This document shows, piece after piece, positions 1 to 8,079 of a stretch of 64,000 nucleotides of DNA. The translations under genes and the position numbers were made by a program. The notes below the pieces were generated by a model. It made no database searches, was not told the origin of the DNA, and saw only the letters and a list, made by a program, of their open reading frames with translations. Source of the DNA: an uncultured Acidobacteriia bacterium (lineage in GTDB: Bacteria; Acidobacteriota; Terriglobia; Bryobacterales; Bryobacteraceae); contig CAINNJ010000049.1 in NCBI GenBank assembly GCA_903851195.1, positions 124,001 through 188,000 on the forward strand. The letters run 5' to 3'. Position 1 is the first letter of the stretch. Every line of letters starts with the position of its first letter.

Positions 1-246
1 GCGGGCCTGCGTATTCCTGGGGCGCACGAAATGATTCGGACGTCCGGACATCGGCGGAATATTCCGAGTCCATGCTGGAAAGCGGGTGATCGACGCGGCC
101 GGACGTTCAGCAAACGGAAAATACTGACGATTGCGGAGCATCTTCGGAGCCGCCGCGCATTACTCCGATCAGAGTCTCAAGAACGCCAAACAACTCGACT
201 GCGTAATGGACCGCATCACGGTTGGTTCCCGTTGACCGATCCGGCC
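1..246. other. Left-edge stretch without a supported gene
   Basis: Nothing convincing is seen here. A frame open from about 31 to 414 on the plus strand has an Arg/His/Pro-rich composition typical of a non-coding frame and runs through the 3' end of the methyltransferase gene on the other strand. The stretch may be intergenic, or it may hold the end of a gene lying outside the window. Confidence 0.4.
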
Positions 247-1122
247 TCACCTCTTCCGGCTGACAATCTCCACCGGCGCAAGCACCCCGCCCTGCATCAT
301 CCGGACCAGATTCCCCACCTTCACCGGCGCCGAAGGGCCCATCAGAATCTGCGGTCCGGGCGGCGGAGGAGCGCCGGCCGCCCCGGCTGCCTCAACCGCC
401 GCGCGCAGCTTTGAAAAAGCCGTGAGCGCGAACTCGCGACGGCTGCGCTCTTGTTCGATTTCAAACCCCGCCGCCCGCAGATATTCTCCGTAATCTTTCG
501 CGCATTCCACAAAACTCATTTCCGACGACGACGCCCAGGGCAGCGGAAATATCAGTTCGCCTCCGTCTTCCCGCATCACGTCGAAGATCCCGAAGACGGC
601 GCCCAGCCGGAGCACCCTCGCCACCTCGCGAAACACCTCCGCCTTGGCCGGAATATTCATCCCGACATGCAGTAAATAAGCGGCATCGAACATCGCGTCG
701 TCAAACGGCAAAGCCTGCGCGCTTGCCTGCCGGAATTCGGTGCGATCGCCAAGACCGGTGCGCGAGGAGATCGCCTTCGCCGCATCGCAGAATTCGCCGG
801 AAAGGTCGATGCCCGTCACCAGACATCCGCGATGTGCGGCGAAATAGCGCGCGGGCCCGCCGATTCCGGAACCGACATCCAGCAGGCGCATTCCGGGCGC
901 CACATCCATTTCGGCGGCAAGATCCGCGGTGGCCGCGCGGCCGCCCGAATGGAATTCATCGAAGGCGGAGAAATCGTCCGCCGAAGCCCGCTCCGGGTCG
1001 ATGCCGGCGGCCTTCATGGCATCGAAAATCGTCTTCACCAGAGAGCCATGCGAGTAGTGGCGAGCAATCTCTTGTTCGCGATTGTCAGGCGCGGGAGAAC
1101 CCATCCGCCCAGTGTAGGCCAT
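247..1122 (-). CDS. Class I SAM-dependent methyltransferase
   Basis: This predicted soluble enzyme of about 291 residues transfers a methyl group from S-adenosylmethionine to an unknown small molecule. The SAM-binding motif I is clear (LLDVGSGIGGPARYF, about residues 80-94). It is followed by the acidic end of strand 2 (VTGIDLS) and by ALPFDDAMFDAAYLLHV, the pattern of UbiE/sarcosine-type methyltransferases. The segment FDEFHSGGRAAT just before motif I is typical of that subgroup. The reading frame stays open far upstream, but the upstream translation is Arg/Gly/His-rich and lies opposite the PEP-CTERM gene, so I start at ATG 1122. ATG 1104 is nearly as good, and neither has a strong ribosome-binding site. 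It is divergent from the PEP-CTERM gene with about 50 bp between them. The substrate cannot be named. Confidence 0.85.
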   Translation of the reverse strand: MAYTGRMGSPAPDNREQEIARHYSHGSLVKTIFDAMKAAGIDPERASADDFSAFDEFHSGGRAATADLAAEMDVAPGMRLLDVGSGIGGPARYFAAHRGCLVTGIDLSGEFCDAAKAISSRTGLGDRTEFRQASAQALPFDDAMFDAAYLLHVGMNIPAKAEVFREVARVLRLGAVFGIFDVMREDGGELIFPLPWASSSEMSFVECAKDYGEYLRAAGFEIEQERSRREFALTAFSKLRAAVEAAGAAGAPPPPGPQILMGPSAPVKVGNLVRMMQGGVLAPVEIVSRKR

Positions 1123-1173
1123 TTCGAAAAGGATGATCGATTTCCCGCCCGGAAATCGTTTGTCAGTACAGGA

Positions 1174-1881
1174 ATGAAAACGCAATATTTCGCCGTCCGC
1201 TCGGCCATCACTCTCGCCCTCCTGGCAGTTCCGTCGGTTTTCGGGGGAACCGTCATCGTCGATTTCACCGCCTTTCCCGGGGCCGACAACATCCTCGGCA
1301 CCGGCGATGACGTCGCCCTCAACCTGACATCCAGTGCGTCGGGAGGCGTTCAGACCCGCTTCACCAATGAGTTTGCCTTTCTGTCGGGCGGCGTCGGCTT
1401 CGTGGTGGATTCTCTCTGCTGCACGGCTCCGCAAGGCATCGGCGTGGCCACCATCGCGAACGGCGGCGCCGGCAATCTGCTGGCGCAGGCGCGCCCCGAT
1501 ATCGATTCCACCGCGTACAGTTTCGGCTCCCTGAACATCCGCTTCGTGTCCTCCGCGGATGGAACCACGCCGGTTAACGTCTATTCGGTGGACGTCCGGT
1601 TCGGCGCCGGGGCGTCCGGCACCGTCGACTTCTTCCACGGGACCACGGAGGACCGCTACAGCGTGTCCCTGCCGACCTCGGGATCGCTCAATCTCTCCTA
1701 CTCCGACGTGGACCTGCTGGGCGAGATCCGGTTTACGGGGACGGGCGGTATCAATTTGCTGGAATTCGATTCGACCACCGCGGTATCCCCGCCGGCAGCG
1801 ACCCCCGAGCCCGGCGCGTTCCTTCTGGCGGCCGGCGGCTTTTTTCTGCTGAGCGGTCTGCTTCGGAAACGAGCCGTCTAA
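1174..1881 (+). CDS. PEP-CTERM sorting-signal secreted protein
   Basis: This 235-residue protein has an N-terminal signal peptide (hydrophobic ITLALLAVPSVFG) and a textbook PEP-CTERM tail: a Pro-Glu-Pro near residue 210, a hydrophobic helix, and the basic end LLRKRAV. Such tails are processed by exosortase/archaeosortase-type enzymes and mark proteins for the envelope or extracellular matrix. The body is Gly/Ser/Thr-rich and looks like a beta-sandwich (repeated beta strands such as VNVYSVDVRF and GTVDFFHG), with no catalytic motif visible. The ATG at 1174 has only a weak AGGA a few bases upstream. No exosortase gene is in the window, so sorting must depend on an enzyme encoded elsewhere. The molecular role is unknown. 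Confidence 0.85.
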   Translation: MKTQYFAVRSAITLALLAVPSVFGGTVIVDFTAFPGADNILGTGDDVALNLTSSASGGVQTRFTNEFAFLSGGVGFVVDSLCCTAPQGIGVATIANGGAGNLLAQARPDIDSTAYSFGSLNIRFVSSADGTTPVNVYSVDVRFGAGASGTVDFFHGTTEDRYSVSLPTSGSLNLSYSDVDLLGEIRFTGTGGINLLEFDSTTAVSPPAATPEPGAFLLAAGGFFLLSGLLRKRAV

Positions 1882-1930
1882 CCCGCGCGGGGGAGGCGCG
1901 CGTTTCCAGCCTGTGCTAACTTCCCTGCGT

Positions 1931-1958
1931 ATGAGTTACACGGCATGAGTTACACGGC
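1931..1958 (+). repeat. Tandem 14-bp duplication over a start codon
   Basis: The 14-mer ATGAGTTACACGGC occurs twice back to back (1931-1944 and 1945-1958). Each copy contains an ATG. From the first ATG the frame reads five codons (MSYTA) and stops at a TGA overlapping the second ATG as ATGA. The second ATG opens the 182-codon gene. The duplication therefore creates a tiny upstream frame positioned for translational coupling. Confidence 0.9.
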
Positions 1959-2493
1959 CACGAAGCAAAAAGTCGCCAACCGCGGCGTTCCTCCCGACAG
2001 CTTTCTGGATGAACTGGTGGCGTGGGGTCGCCAGGCCCCGGACGAAATCTTCGCGCCCAACCCCAATGACGACGTGTATTCCAGCGTGGTGGGCACGCTC
2101 GGCCCCTGGCAGGGCCTGCCGCACCGCCGGGCCGCGATGCTGGAAGTGATGCGCGTGCTCGCCGGCTTTGAATCCTCCTGGAAGTGGACGGAAGGGCGCG
2201 ACACCACCAACCCCACTTCGGTGACGCCGGACACCATCGAGGCGGGCGCCTGGCAGGTCAGCGCGAATTCCATGAACTTCGGTCAGGAACTGAAGGATCT
2301 GGTGATGGCGCAGGTGGGCACGCTGGACGGGACCGAGTTCCAGAAAGCGATGAAAGAAAATCATCCGCTGGCGATGGAGTACATCGCGCGCCTGCTGCGG
2401 CGCACCACGCGCCACAACGGCCCCGTGCTGCGGCATGAGATCGACCCGTGGCTGCACCGGAGCGCCGTCGCCGAGTTTCAGGCGCTGCTCTAA
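1945..2493 (+). CDS. Lysozyme-like domain protein (putative)
   Basis: This is a 182-residue protein without signal peptide or membrane segment. Residues 75-79 (FESSW, Glu76) followed about 25 residues later by GAWQVSANSM resemble the arrangement in the lysozyme/transglycosylase superfamily, where a catalytic Glu in a helix precedes a beta-hairpin of the form G-x-W/M-Q-x-S. On that basis a glycan-cleaving or glycan-binding role is possible. The similarity is motif-level only, and the lack of an export signal leaves the site of action open. The start is the second ATG of a duplicated 14-mer. The gene ends in a 4-bp overlap with the stop of the convergent DoxX-like gene. I do not recognise a named family. 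Confidence 0.65.
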   Translation: MSYTATKQKVANRGVPPDSFLDELVAWGRQAPDEIFAPNPNDDVYSSVVGTLGPWQGLPHRRAAMLEVMRVLAGFESSWKWTEGRDTTNPTSVTPDTIEAGAWQVSANSMNFGQELKDLVMAQVGTLDGTEFQKAMKENHPLAMEYIARLLRRTTRHNGPVLRHEIDPWLHRSAVAEFQALL

Positions 2494-2888
2494 CGTTTCG
2501 TGAAAGGCAGGAGGGCCTGGATGCGGGGGTCGCGCATGTAGAGACCGCCCCAGACCAGCGCGCCCAAAAGCGGCTGCAGGAAGTACGGCTGGCCGACGCG
2601 CAGACTCGTGGCCGTGGCGCCGCCCAGATAGCCGGTCAGCAGAATGGCGCCGAGCACGGATGTCGCCGGAATCAGATAAATCACGACGCAGGCGGCTTCC
2701 AGAATCCCCAGGCCATTGAGCATCCCGGCCGGCCAGCCGAATTGCGCGAAGCCTTCCTCGACACCTTTGGCGTGGGAGAGTTTCGCGGCGGCGCTGGCGA
2801 GCAGGATCAGCACGGGAAGGGCGCTCATCACGCGCCCCGTCCAGAGTGCGGACTTTGAAACAACAGGTGAAACAGCGGGAGTCGGCAT
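2490..2888 (-). CDS. DoxX-like small integral membrane protein
   Basis: This 132-residue protein has four predicted membrane helices (around ALPVLILLASAAAKL, ILEAACVVIYLIPA, VLGAILLTGYLGGA and LLGALVWGGLYM). Its layout matches the DoxX/DoxD-like family: the first helix ends in SAAAKL and a GYLGGATATSLRVG stretch precedes the last helix. Family members are linked to thiosulfate:quinone oxidation or redox homeostasis in some bacteria, but most have no assigned function. The gene converges on the lysozyme-like gene with overlapping stop codons. Nothing in the neighbourhood suggests a specific redox partner. Confidence 0.75.
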   Translation of the reverse strand: MPTPAVSPVVSKSALWTGRVMSALPVLILLASAAAKLSHAKGVEEGFAQFGWPAGMLNGLGILEAACVVIYLIPATSVLGAILLTGYLGGATATSLRVGQPYFLQPLLGALVWGGLYMRDPRIQALLPFTKR

Positions 2889-2912
2889 TCGACTATTATG
2901 CCGCCCGGGTAC

Positions 2913-4373
2913 TCAGCCTTTTTCTTTCCGCAGTTTCTGCGCGACCTTTTCCACTTCGCCCCAGACGCGCAGCAGATTCCCGCTCCACATCTTGCCGATC
3001 TGTTCTTCGGTATAGCCGCGCCGCACCAGTTCCAGCGTGACGTTGAACGCCTCGGCCGCGCTGTTCCAGCCGTCGATGCCGCCGCCGCCGTCGAAATCCG
3101 AAGAGATTCCCACGTGATCGATGCCGATCAGTTTCACGGCGTAGTCGATGTGATTGACGAAATCCTTCACGTTGGCGCGTCCCGCCGGCGGCAGTTTCGC
3201 GTCGAGTTCGGCCAGGCGCTTGTCGTAGTCCGCGCGCCGCTCGGGCGAAAGCGTTTCGAGACCGGCATTGCCGCGCCCGCCGCGTCCGCCACGGCCACCA
3301 CGACCACCGCCGCGAGCCGCCGGGGCAGAGCCATCCGCGCTTTCCACCGGACAGGGTTGCGGTCCGGCCGCCGCTTCACCGTCGCCTGGTCCACGACCAC
3401 TGCGTCCGCCGCGGCCCGCGCCGCCGAAACCCGCGAACGCAGCCGCGCCGGTGGGCAGCCCGAACTCTTCGCGCAGCCTCGTGAGCGCCGCGACGCGCTC
3501 CTTCGAATCCGTCTTCACGTAGGACGCAAAGCCCACCACCTGGATCACGCCGCCGTTCTTCTTCAACGCCAGCAACTGCTCGTCGTCCATGTTTCGGCTC
3601 ACGTCGGCCAGCGCGCGCACGCCGGAATGCGAGGCGATCACGGGCGCTTTCGAAAGCCGCATGGCCTCCATGTTGGCGCCTTTCGAGGGATGCGAGAGAT
3701 CGACCATCATGCCCAGGCGATTCATCTCGGCAATCACCTCGCGGCCGAGCGGCGAGAGCCCGTTGTTATACGAATAGCCCTGCGTTTCGCCGGTATTGGA
3801 ATCGGCCAGCTGGCTGTTGCCATTGTGGGCGAGCGACATGTAGCGGCCGCCGCGGTCATAGAATTCCTTCACGCGTTTGATGTCGGTGCCGACGGGATAA
3901 CCGTTCTCCACGCCGATGACGGCAATGCGCAGGTTCTTCTTGTGCAGCGCCAGCACGTCCGCCGGAGAGAGCGCGAGGCCCATGTTATCCGGCGCGATTT
4001 TCTCCGTGAAGCGATGCACGGCGTCGAACTTCGCGACCACCTGCTTATAAGCCGAGTCGTAACCCTCCGGCGTCAGCGGACCCTGGCCCACGTAAGCGAT
4101 CATGAACGAGATATCCATGCCGCCTTCCACCATCTTCGGCAGATTCACCTGGGTGGTGAGGCGCATTTTGTAGTTGCAGTCCGGCGTGAAATTGGAAGGC
4201 TCGATGTCGTTGTGCGTATCGAGCTTCAGCACGTGACCGTGGATGGTTTTCGCTTTGGCAACCAGCGCGGCTTCGTTCGGCTGCGCGTGACTGGTCCGGG
4301 CCGTAATCTGCAACAGGGCGACGCCTGAAGCCGCCATGCCGGCGATGATGAGTGTTCGCTTTAGTCTTTGCAA
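2913..4373 (-). CDS. Membrane dipeptidase-like peptidase M19 (secreted), with Gly/Arg-rich insertion
   Basis: This 486-residue zinc hydrolase of the renal dipeptidase family cleaves dipeptides. A signal peptide (residues 1-30, ending near TSHA) sends it to the periplasm. The metal ligands are in place: DTHND (52-56), bridging Glu in GVENG (154-158), DLSH (225-228), ASHS (247-250) and the late GIDHVGISSDFDGG region. Residues about 311-370 form an unusual Gly/Arg-rich, low-complexity insertion with repeated RGG units. The start is TTG at 4373, chosen because a perfect AGGAGG lies five bases upstream. The ATG overlapping that spacer is out of frame and stops after a few codons. The flanking genes face other directions, so it is probably transcribed alone. 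Confidence 0.9.
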   Translation of the reverse strand: MQRLKRTLIIAGMAASGVALLQITARTSHAQPNEAALVAKAKTIHGHVLKLDTHNDIEPSNFTPDCNYKMRLTTQVNLPKMVEGGMDISFMIAYVGQGPLTPEGYDSAYKQVVAKFDAVHRFTEKIAPDNMGLALSPADVLALHKKNLRIAVIGVENGYPVGTDIKRVKEFYDRGGRYMSLAHNGNSQLADSNTGETQGYSYNNGLSPLGREVIAEMNRLGMMVDLSHPSKGANMEAMRLSKAPVIASHSGVRALADVSRNMDDEQLLALKKNGGVIQVVGFASYVKTDSKERVAALTRLREEFGLPTGAAAFAGFGGAGRGGRSGRGPGDGEAAAGPQPCPVESADGSAPAARGGGRGGRGGRGGRGNAGLETLSPERRADYDKRLAELDAKLPPAGRANVKDFVNHIDYAVKLIGIDHVGISSDFDGGGGIDGWNSAAEAFNVTLELVRRGYTEEQIGKMWSGNLLRVWGEVEKVAQKLRKEKG

Positions 4374-4378
4374 TGCAT

Positions 4379-4384
4379 CCTCCT
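4379..4384 (-). promoter_or_regulatory. AGGAGG ribosome-binding site fixing a TTG start
   Basis: A perfect AGGAGG on the minus strand sits five bases before TTG 4373, the start of the M19 peptidase. This decides the rare start codon, because no ATG or GTG in that frame lies at a comparable distance. Confidence 0.75.
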
Positions 4385-4465
4385 GTGGCGGAGGCCGACG
4401 GGGGCCGCTGCGGGAACTTGTCCTGCTTATCGTAGCAGCGCCTCGTAGCAGCGCCGGCCCGCAAA

Positions 4466-5809
4466 CTAACGCATGAACTCTTCGGTATGCGTCACGAATT
4501 CCGGATACGCCCCGGCGCCCAGTTCGTGCAGATCCATTCCCTGGTGCTCGCCTTCCTGGGAAACACGCAGCGGAGTGGCCCGGTTCAGCAGGTAATTCAG
4601 TCCGTAAGTCAGCGGCAGAATGAAGCCGCCGAGCGTCGCCAACCCCACGCCTTGCGCGAGCAACTGCCCGGGGGTTCCCGCCTCCAGGCGTCCGAAGAGC
4701 CCCACCGCGAGGACACCCCAGAGCCCGCCCACCGCGTGAGCCGAGATGGCGCCGCCCGGATCGTCCACGCTCAGGCGCAGTTCCAGCAGTTCCACGGCAA
4801 GCGTGACCAGCACGCCCGCGAGCAGGCCGACCAGGAACGCGGCGGCGGGAGGCAGAAAGGCGCAGCCCGCGCTGCCCGCCACCAGGCCGCTCATCCAGCC
4901 GTTGGCCGTGAGGGAAGCGTCCGGCTTGCCGAAACGCACGCGCGTGATCAGGGCCACCACCAGCGCCGCGGCCGCCGCGCCCAGCAGCGTGTTCAGACCG
5001 ATGAGAGCGACGCGGCCAGGCTCCACGCCGACGAACAGCAGCGCGCCCGCAGCGTTCAGGCCCACCCAGCCGACAAACGCCAGCAGACAGCCGAACAGCA
5101 CCACCACCGCATCGTGGCCGGGAATCGCCATCGGCATGCCGTCATGCGAATACTTGCCGCGCCGGGGACCGACGATCCACGTGATCGCGAGCGCCGTCAG
5201 CCCGCCGACAGCGTGGATGGGACCCGCGCCGCCCGCATCCAGATAACCCCGGCCCATGCCGTAGTTCACACCGAGTTGCGCCAGCCAGCCGCCGCCCCAG
5301 CACCAGTGGGCGAAGAGGGGAAACGTGATGCCGGCCAGCAGCGCCGTGGAGGAGCAGATCGCGGCAAGCCGCCAGCGGTCCGCGCCGCTGCCGAGCGGAA
5401 TCAGCCCGGCCAGGCCGGAACAGACGATGGCGAAACACGCGGCGAGCACGGGCGGCGCGTCGCGGAGCGGAATGCCGGTGCCCGAACCCGCGAAAGACAC
5501 CAGCCCCCGGAAGAACCAGGCATCGTTGCCGAGCCAGTTCCACGGCTTGCCCGCGATGGCGATCACATGGGCCGGTCCGCCAGGATAGCCCTGAAAAGCG
5601 CGGCCGCACAGAAAGCACACGCAGGTGGCAATCGCGATGACGCACAGCGCCGCCACCATGGCATGAGCGGCATTGCGGGAACGTCCCAGACCCGCGTTGA
5701 TGAGGGCGACGCCCGCGCCCGCCAGCGGCGCGAGCAGCACAAAAACGAGGCACAGGGCGAGCTGAATTTCAGAGAGCTGGAAAGGGGTCTGCATCAAAGA
5801 AGGCGGCAT
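4466..5809 (-). CDS. amt: Ammonium transporter, Amt family
   Basis: This 447-residue polytopic membrane protein of the Amt/Mep/Rh family conducts ammonia/ammonium across the inner membrane. About eleven hydrophobic segments are visible. The conserved pore region is seen as GPIHAVGGLTAL and, further on, DDPGGAISAHAVGGLWG, which carry the paired pore histidines. The C-terminal tail (THTEEFMR) also resembles the family. The gene follows a 59-residue two-helix protein on the same strand after about 18 bp, so the two are probably co-transcribed. No glnK/glnB gene, the usual Amt partner, is present in the window. The start is ATG 5809, with ATG 5794 as an alternative; neither has a strong Shine-Dalgarno. 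Confidence 0.92.
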   Translation of the reverse strand: MPPSLMQTPFQLSEIQLALCLVFVLLAPLAGAGVALINAGLGRSRNAAHAMVAALCVIAIATCVCFLCGRAFQGYPGGPAHVIAIAGKPWNWLGNDAWFFRGLVSFAGSGTGIPLRDAPPVLAACFAIVCSGLAGLIPLGSGADRWRLAAICSSTALLAGITFPLFAHWCWGGGWLAQLGVNYGMGRGYLDAGGAGPIHAVGGLTALAITWIVGPRRGKYSHDGMPMAIPGHDAVVVLFGCLLAFVGWVGLNAAGALLFVGVEPGRVALIGLNTLLGAAAAALVVALITRVRFGKPDASLTANGWMSGLVAGSAGCAFLPPAAAFLVGLLAGVLVTLAVELLELRLSVDDPGGAISAHAVGGLWGVLAVGLFGRLEAGTPGQLLAQGVGLATLGGFILPLTYGLNYLLNRATPLRVSQEGEHQGMDLHELGAGAYPEFVTHTEEFMR

Positions 5810-5827
5810 CGGTTTGCGTTGAGATTT

Positions 5828-6007
5828 TCAGGAGCGATTCGGGCTGGCCGGCCGGTGCGAGAGCGCCACCAGCACCAGTCCCAATACTTCCACGGCGATG
5901 GCCGCGAGCAGGAAAAGGCCTCGCGGGCCGGCGGGACGCAGCAGCGCCAGATCGGCCAGAACAAGCGCCCAGCCGGCGACGAGGAGTAAGAATCCGGTGA
6001 TTTTCAT
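5828..6007 (-). CDS. Small two-helix membrane protein upstream of amt
   Basis: This 59-residue protein is almost entirely two hydrophobic helices (ITGFLLLVAGWALVLADLALL and LFLLAAIAVEVLGLVLVAL) joined by a short basic loop, ending in a polar tail. I start it at the ATG at 6007. A longer frame from GTG 6058 adds a non-hydrophobic N-terminus. It precedes amt by about 18 bp on the same strand. The position suggests co-expression with the transporter, but no family function is known to me. Confidence 0.6.
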   Translation of the reverse strand: MKITGFLLLVAGWALVLADLALLRPAGPRGLFLLAAIAVEVLGLVLVALSHRPASPNRS

Positions 6008-6211
6008 AGTTGCGAAGAACGGTTGTCGGAAACGGGGCGGGTCAGCCAAAAATATCACATACCGGCTATCTATCGGTCAGGCACTTCTATCCAAAAGGTC
6101 TATCACGCCGATAAGAAAATCGAGCTTCCCTTTCCGCTCCGACGTTGAAAGTATATAGAGAACCGAAGCTCAATATACCGCCTCCGACGAAAGGATTTTA
6201 TAAGGAATACC

Positions 6212-8020
6212 ATGGCAGACAATGCTCCTGAAATGAAACCAACTCTGGGTGTAACCGCCCTGACGATGAATGCGATGGCGCTGATCGCGCCCGGCGCGTT
6301 CCTGTGGCTGACCTTCCAGATTCAGTCGGCGACCGGCACGACGGGTCCATCGATGTGGATGGGGATTGTGGTGGCATTGCTGCTGTGTCTGGCCACAGCC
6401 GTGTGTTACGCCGAACTGGCGAAGCTTTACCCCGGCACGGGCAGTTCCTATTACTTCGCGGAACAGTCGTTTCTCAACCACGAAAAAGCATGGAAGTACG
6501 CGCGGCTTTCGAAGTTTATTGTCGGCTGGGGTTCCCACCTTTACTACTGGATTTACCCGGGCGTGATGGTGGGTGTCACGGGCGTCATCATCGGCTATCT
6601 GACGGGCACGCTGTGGCCGGGCTTCATGAGCGCCGGCAATCCTGGCCCGGTGTTCATGATGTGCGTGGCGGTGGTCTTCTCCTTCGCGGTGGCATGGATT
6701 GCGCACCGCGGCGTCGCCGGATCCACCTTCGTGAACATCGCGATCAACGTCATCCAGATTTCCGCCCTGCTGGTTTTCGCCGTGCTGGCCTACAGCTACC
6801 GCACGACGCACCCGGCCGGCTCCCCCGGCTGGCAGTTCGATTCCGGCTCCGGTGAAGCGTATACCTACGAGTTCCAGACCGAGAAAGTGACGGCCAACGG
6901 CCAGACCACCGACAACATCGTCCGCGATGCGGCGGGCGTGCCGAAAGCCAAACTCGACGCCGCCGGCAAGCCGGTCCCGTTCCTCGTCGCGTATCCGGAA
7001 AAAGACGACAAGGGCGCGTTCCTCTCGCACCCGACCGCCGCTTCCGTGGTGGGCGTGCATAACCTCGCGTGGATCTTCATTCAGGCCACTGTCGCGATTC
7101 TGATTCTGGTCGGCTTCGAATCGGTCACCTCCATGGGCGGCGAAGCGAAGAATCCGAAGCGCGACGTTCCCATCGCCGTCATCACATCGCTGCTGGTGCA
7201 GGGGGCCTTCTGCTACCTCATCGAGTACTTCGCGGCCGGTTACTTCCTGAACAGCGGTTACACCATGCAGAACGCGTCGGGCTCTTCGGCTCCCATCGGC
7301 GACATGATGATCGTGATCGGCAACTCGTTCTTCGGAGCGGGCGGCGGACGGATCTTCATGCTGGTGGAGGCGAGCACCGTGGTTCTGGCGCTCATCGGCA
7401 CCACGCTTTCCTGCATGAACACCGGAGCGCGTGTGACTTACGCAATGGGTAAAGACGAAGAAGTGCCGGATCACTTCGGCGTGCTGCACGAAGCCAACCT
7501 GACCCCCCACCGCGCCATCTGGACCCTCGCGACCATCTCCGCCATCGTCGGCTGCATCTCGGTCATGATGATGTTCGGCGACGCCGGCGCTCCCACTGAC
7601 GCTGCCATCAAAGCTCTGCCGCAGGGCCTGTTCTCCAGCTTCGGCTACAGCACGCACGACACCATGGCGGCGCTGCCCAACAGCCTGCTGACCATGACGC
7701 TCGCGTCGAACTTCGGCACCTTCCTGCTCTACGCCCTCAGCTGCGTCATCTGCATCGTGGGCTTCCACAACCACCCGAAGTTCAGCTTCATCCGGCACCT
7801 GGCGATTCCGGTGTTCGGTCTTGTCGCCAACCTGGCGTGCATGGCCTTCTACCTGATCGGACCGTTCATGGGCTACGGCACGAAGATGGAACCGCTGCTG
7901 GCGCTGGGCATTGCCGCCTGCTGGGCAATCTACGGCGGCATCTACTTCGTGAGTTCGAGCAAGAAGAGCGGCAGAACCACGCTGGTTACCGGACGCGCCT
8001 CGGGCGCGGCCTCGCGGTAA
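6212..8020 (+). CDS. APC-superfamily amino acid permease with extra soluble loop
   Basis: This 602-residue transporter has about twelve membrane helices and the APC hallmarks: LGVTALTMNAMALIAPGAFL at helix 1 and LVGFESVTSMGGEAKNP in the helix 6 to loop region. It probably imports or exchanges amino acids or amines by coupling to an ion or antiport gradient. A polar segment of about 70 residues (roughly 200-275, around GSGEAYTYEFQTEKVTANG and PYL-like VAYPEKDD) interrupts the usual helix order and is longer than in typical relatives. ATG 6212 is preceded by AAGGA with a spacing of six. A perfect hairpin terminator follows the stop. Substrate specificity cannot be read from the sequence. Confidence 0.88.
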   Translation: MADNAPEMKPTLGVTALTMNAMALIAPGAFLWLTFQIQSATGTTGPSMWMGIVVALLLCLATAVCYAELAKLYPGTGSSYYFAEQSFLNHEKAWKYARLSKFIVGWGSHLYYWIYPGVMVGVTGVIIGYLTGTLWPGFMSAGNPGPVFMMCVAVVFSFAVAWIAHRGVAGSTFVNIAINVIQISALLVFAVLAYSYRTTHPAGSPGWQFDSGSGEAYTYEFQTEKVTANGQTTDNIVRDAAGVPKAKLDAAGKPVPFLVAYPEKDDKGAFLSHPTAASVVGVHNLAWIFIQATVAILILVGFESVTSMGGEAKNPKRDVPIAVITSLLVQGAFCYLIEYFAAGYFLNSGYTMQNASGSSAPIGDMMIVIGNSFFGAGGGRIFMLVEASTVVLALIGTTLSCMNTGARVTYAMGKDEEVPDHFGVLHEANLTPHRAIWTLATISAIVGCISVMMMFGDAGAPTDAAIKALPQGLFSSFGYSTHDTMAALPNSLLTMTLASNFGTFLLYALSCVICIVGFHNHPKFSFIRHLAIPVFGLVANLACMAFYLIGPFMGYGTKMEPLLALGIAACWAIYGGIYFVSSSKKSGRTTLVTGRASGAASR

Positions 8021-8044
8021 GCTGATTCCATAGTCGGACTAAGG

Positions 8045-8079
8045 GCGCCGGGTCTGGCATACAGACCCGGCGCATTTTC
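8045..8079 (+). terminator. Rho-independent terminator after the APC permease
   Basis: A perfect 12-bp stem (8045-8056 GCGCCGGGTCTG with 8062-8073) encloses a five-base loop and is followed by ATTTTC. It ends transcription of the permease and separates it from the phosphatase/kinase pair. Confidence 0.85.

Noticed and set aside
31-414. Plus-strand frame at the left edge
   Set aside because: Arg/His/Pro-rich, overlaps the methyltransferase gene end, and has no domain or ribosome-binding site.
1884-1900. CGCGC/GCGCG hairpin after the PEP-CTERM gene as a terminator
   Set aside because: The stem is only five base pairs and just three T residues follow. GC-rich sequence gives such stems by chance.
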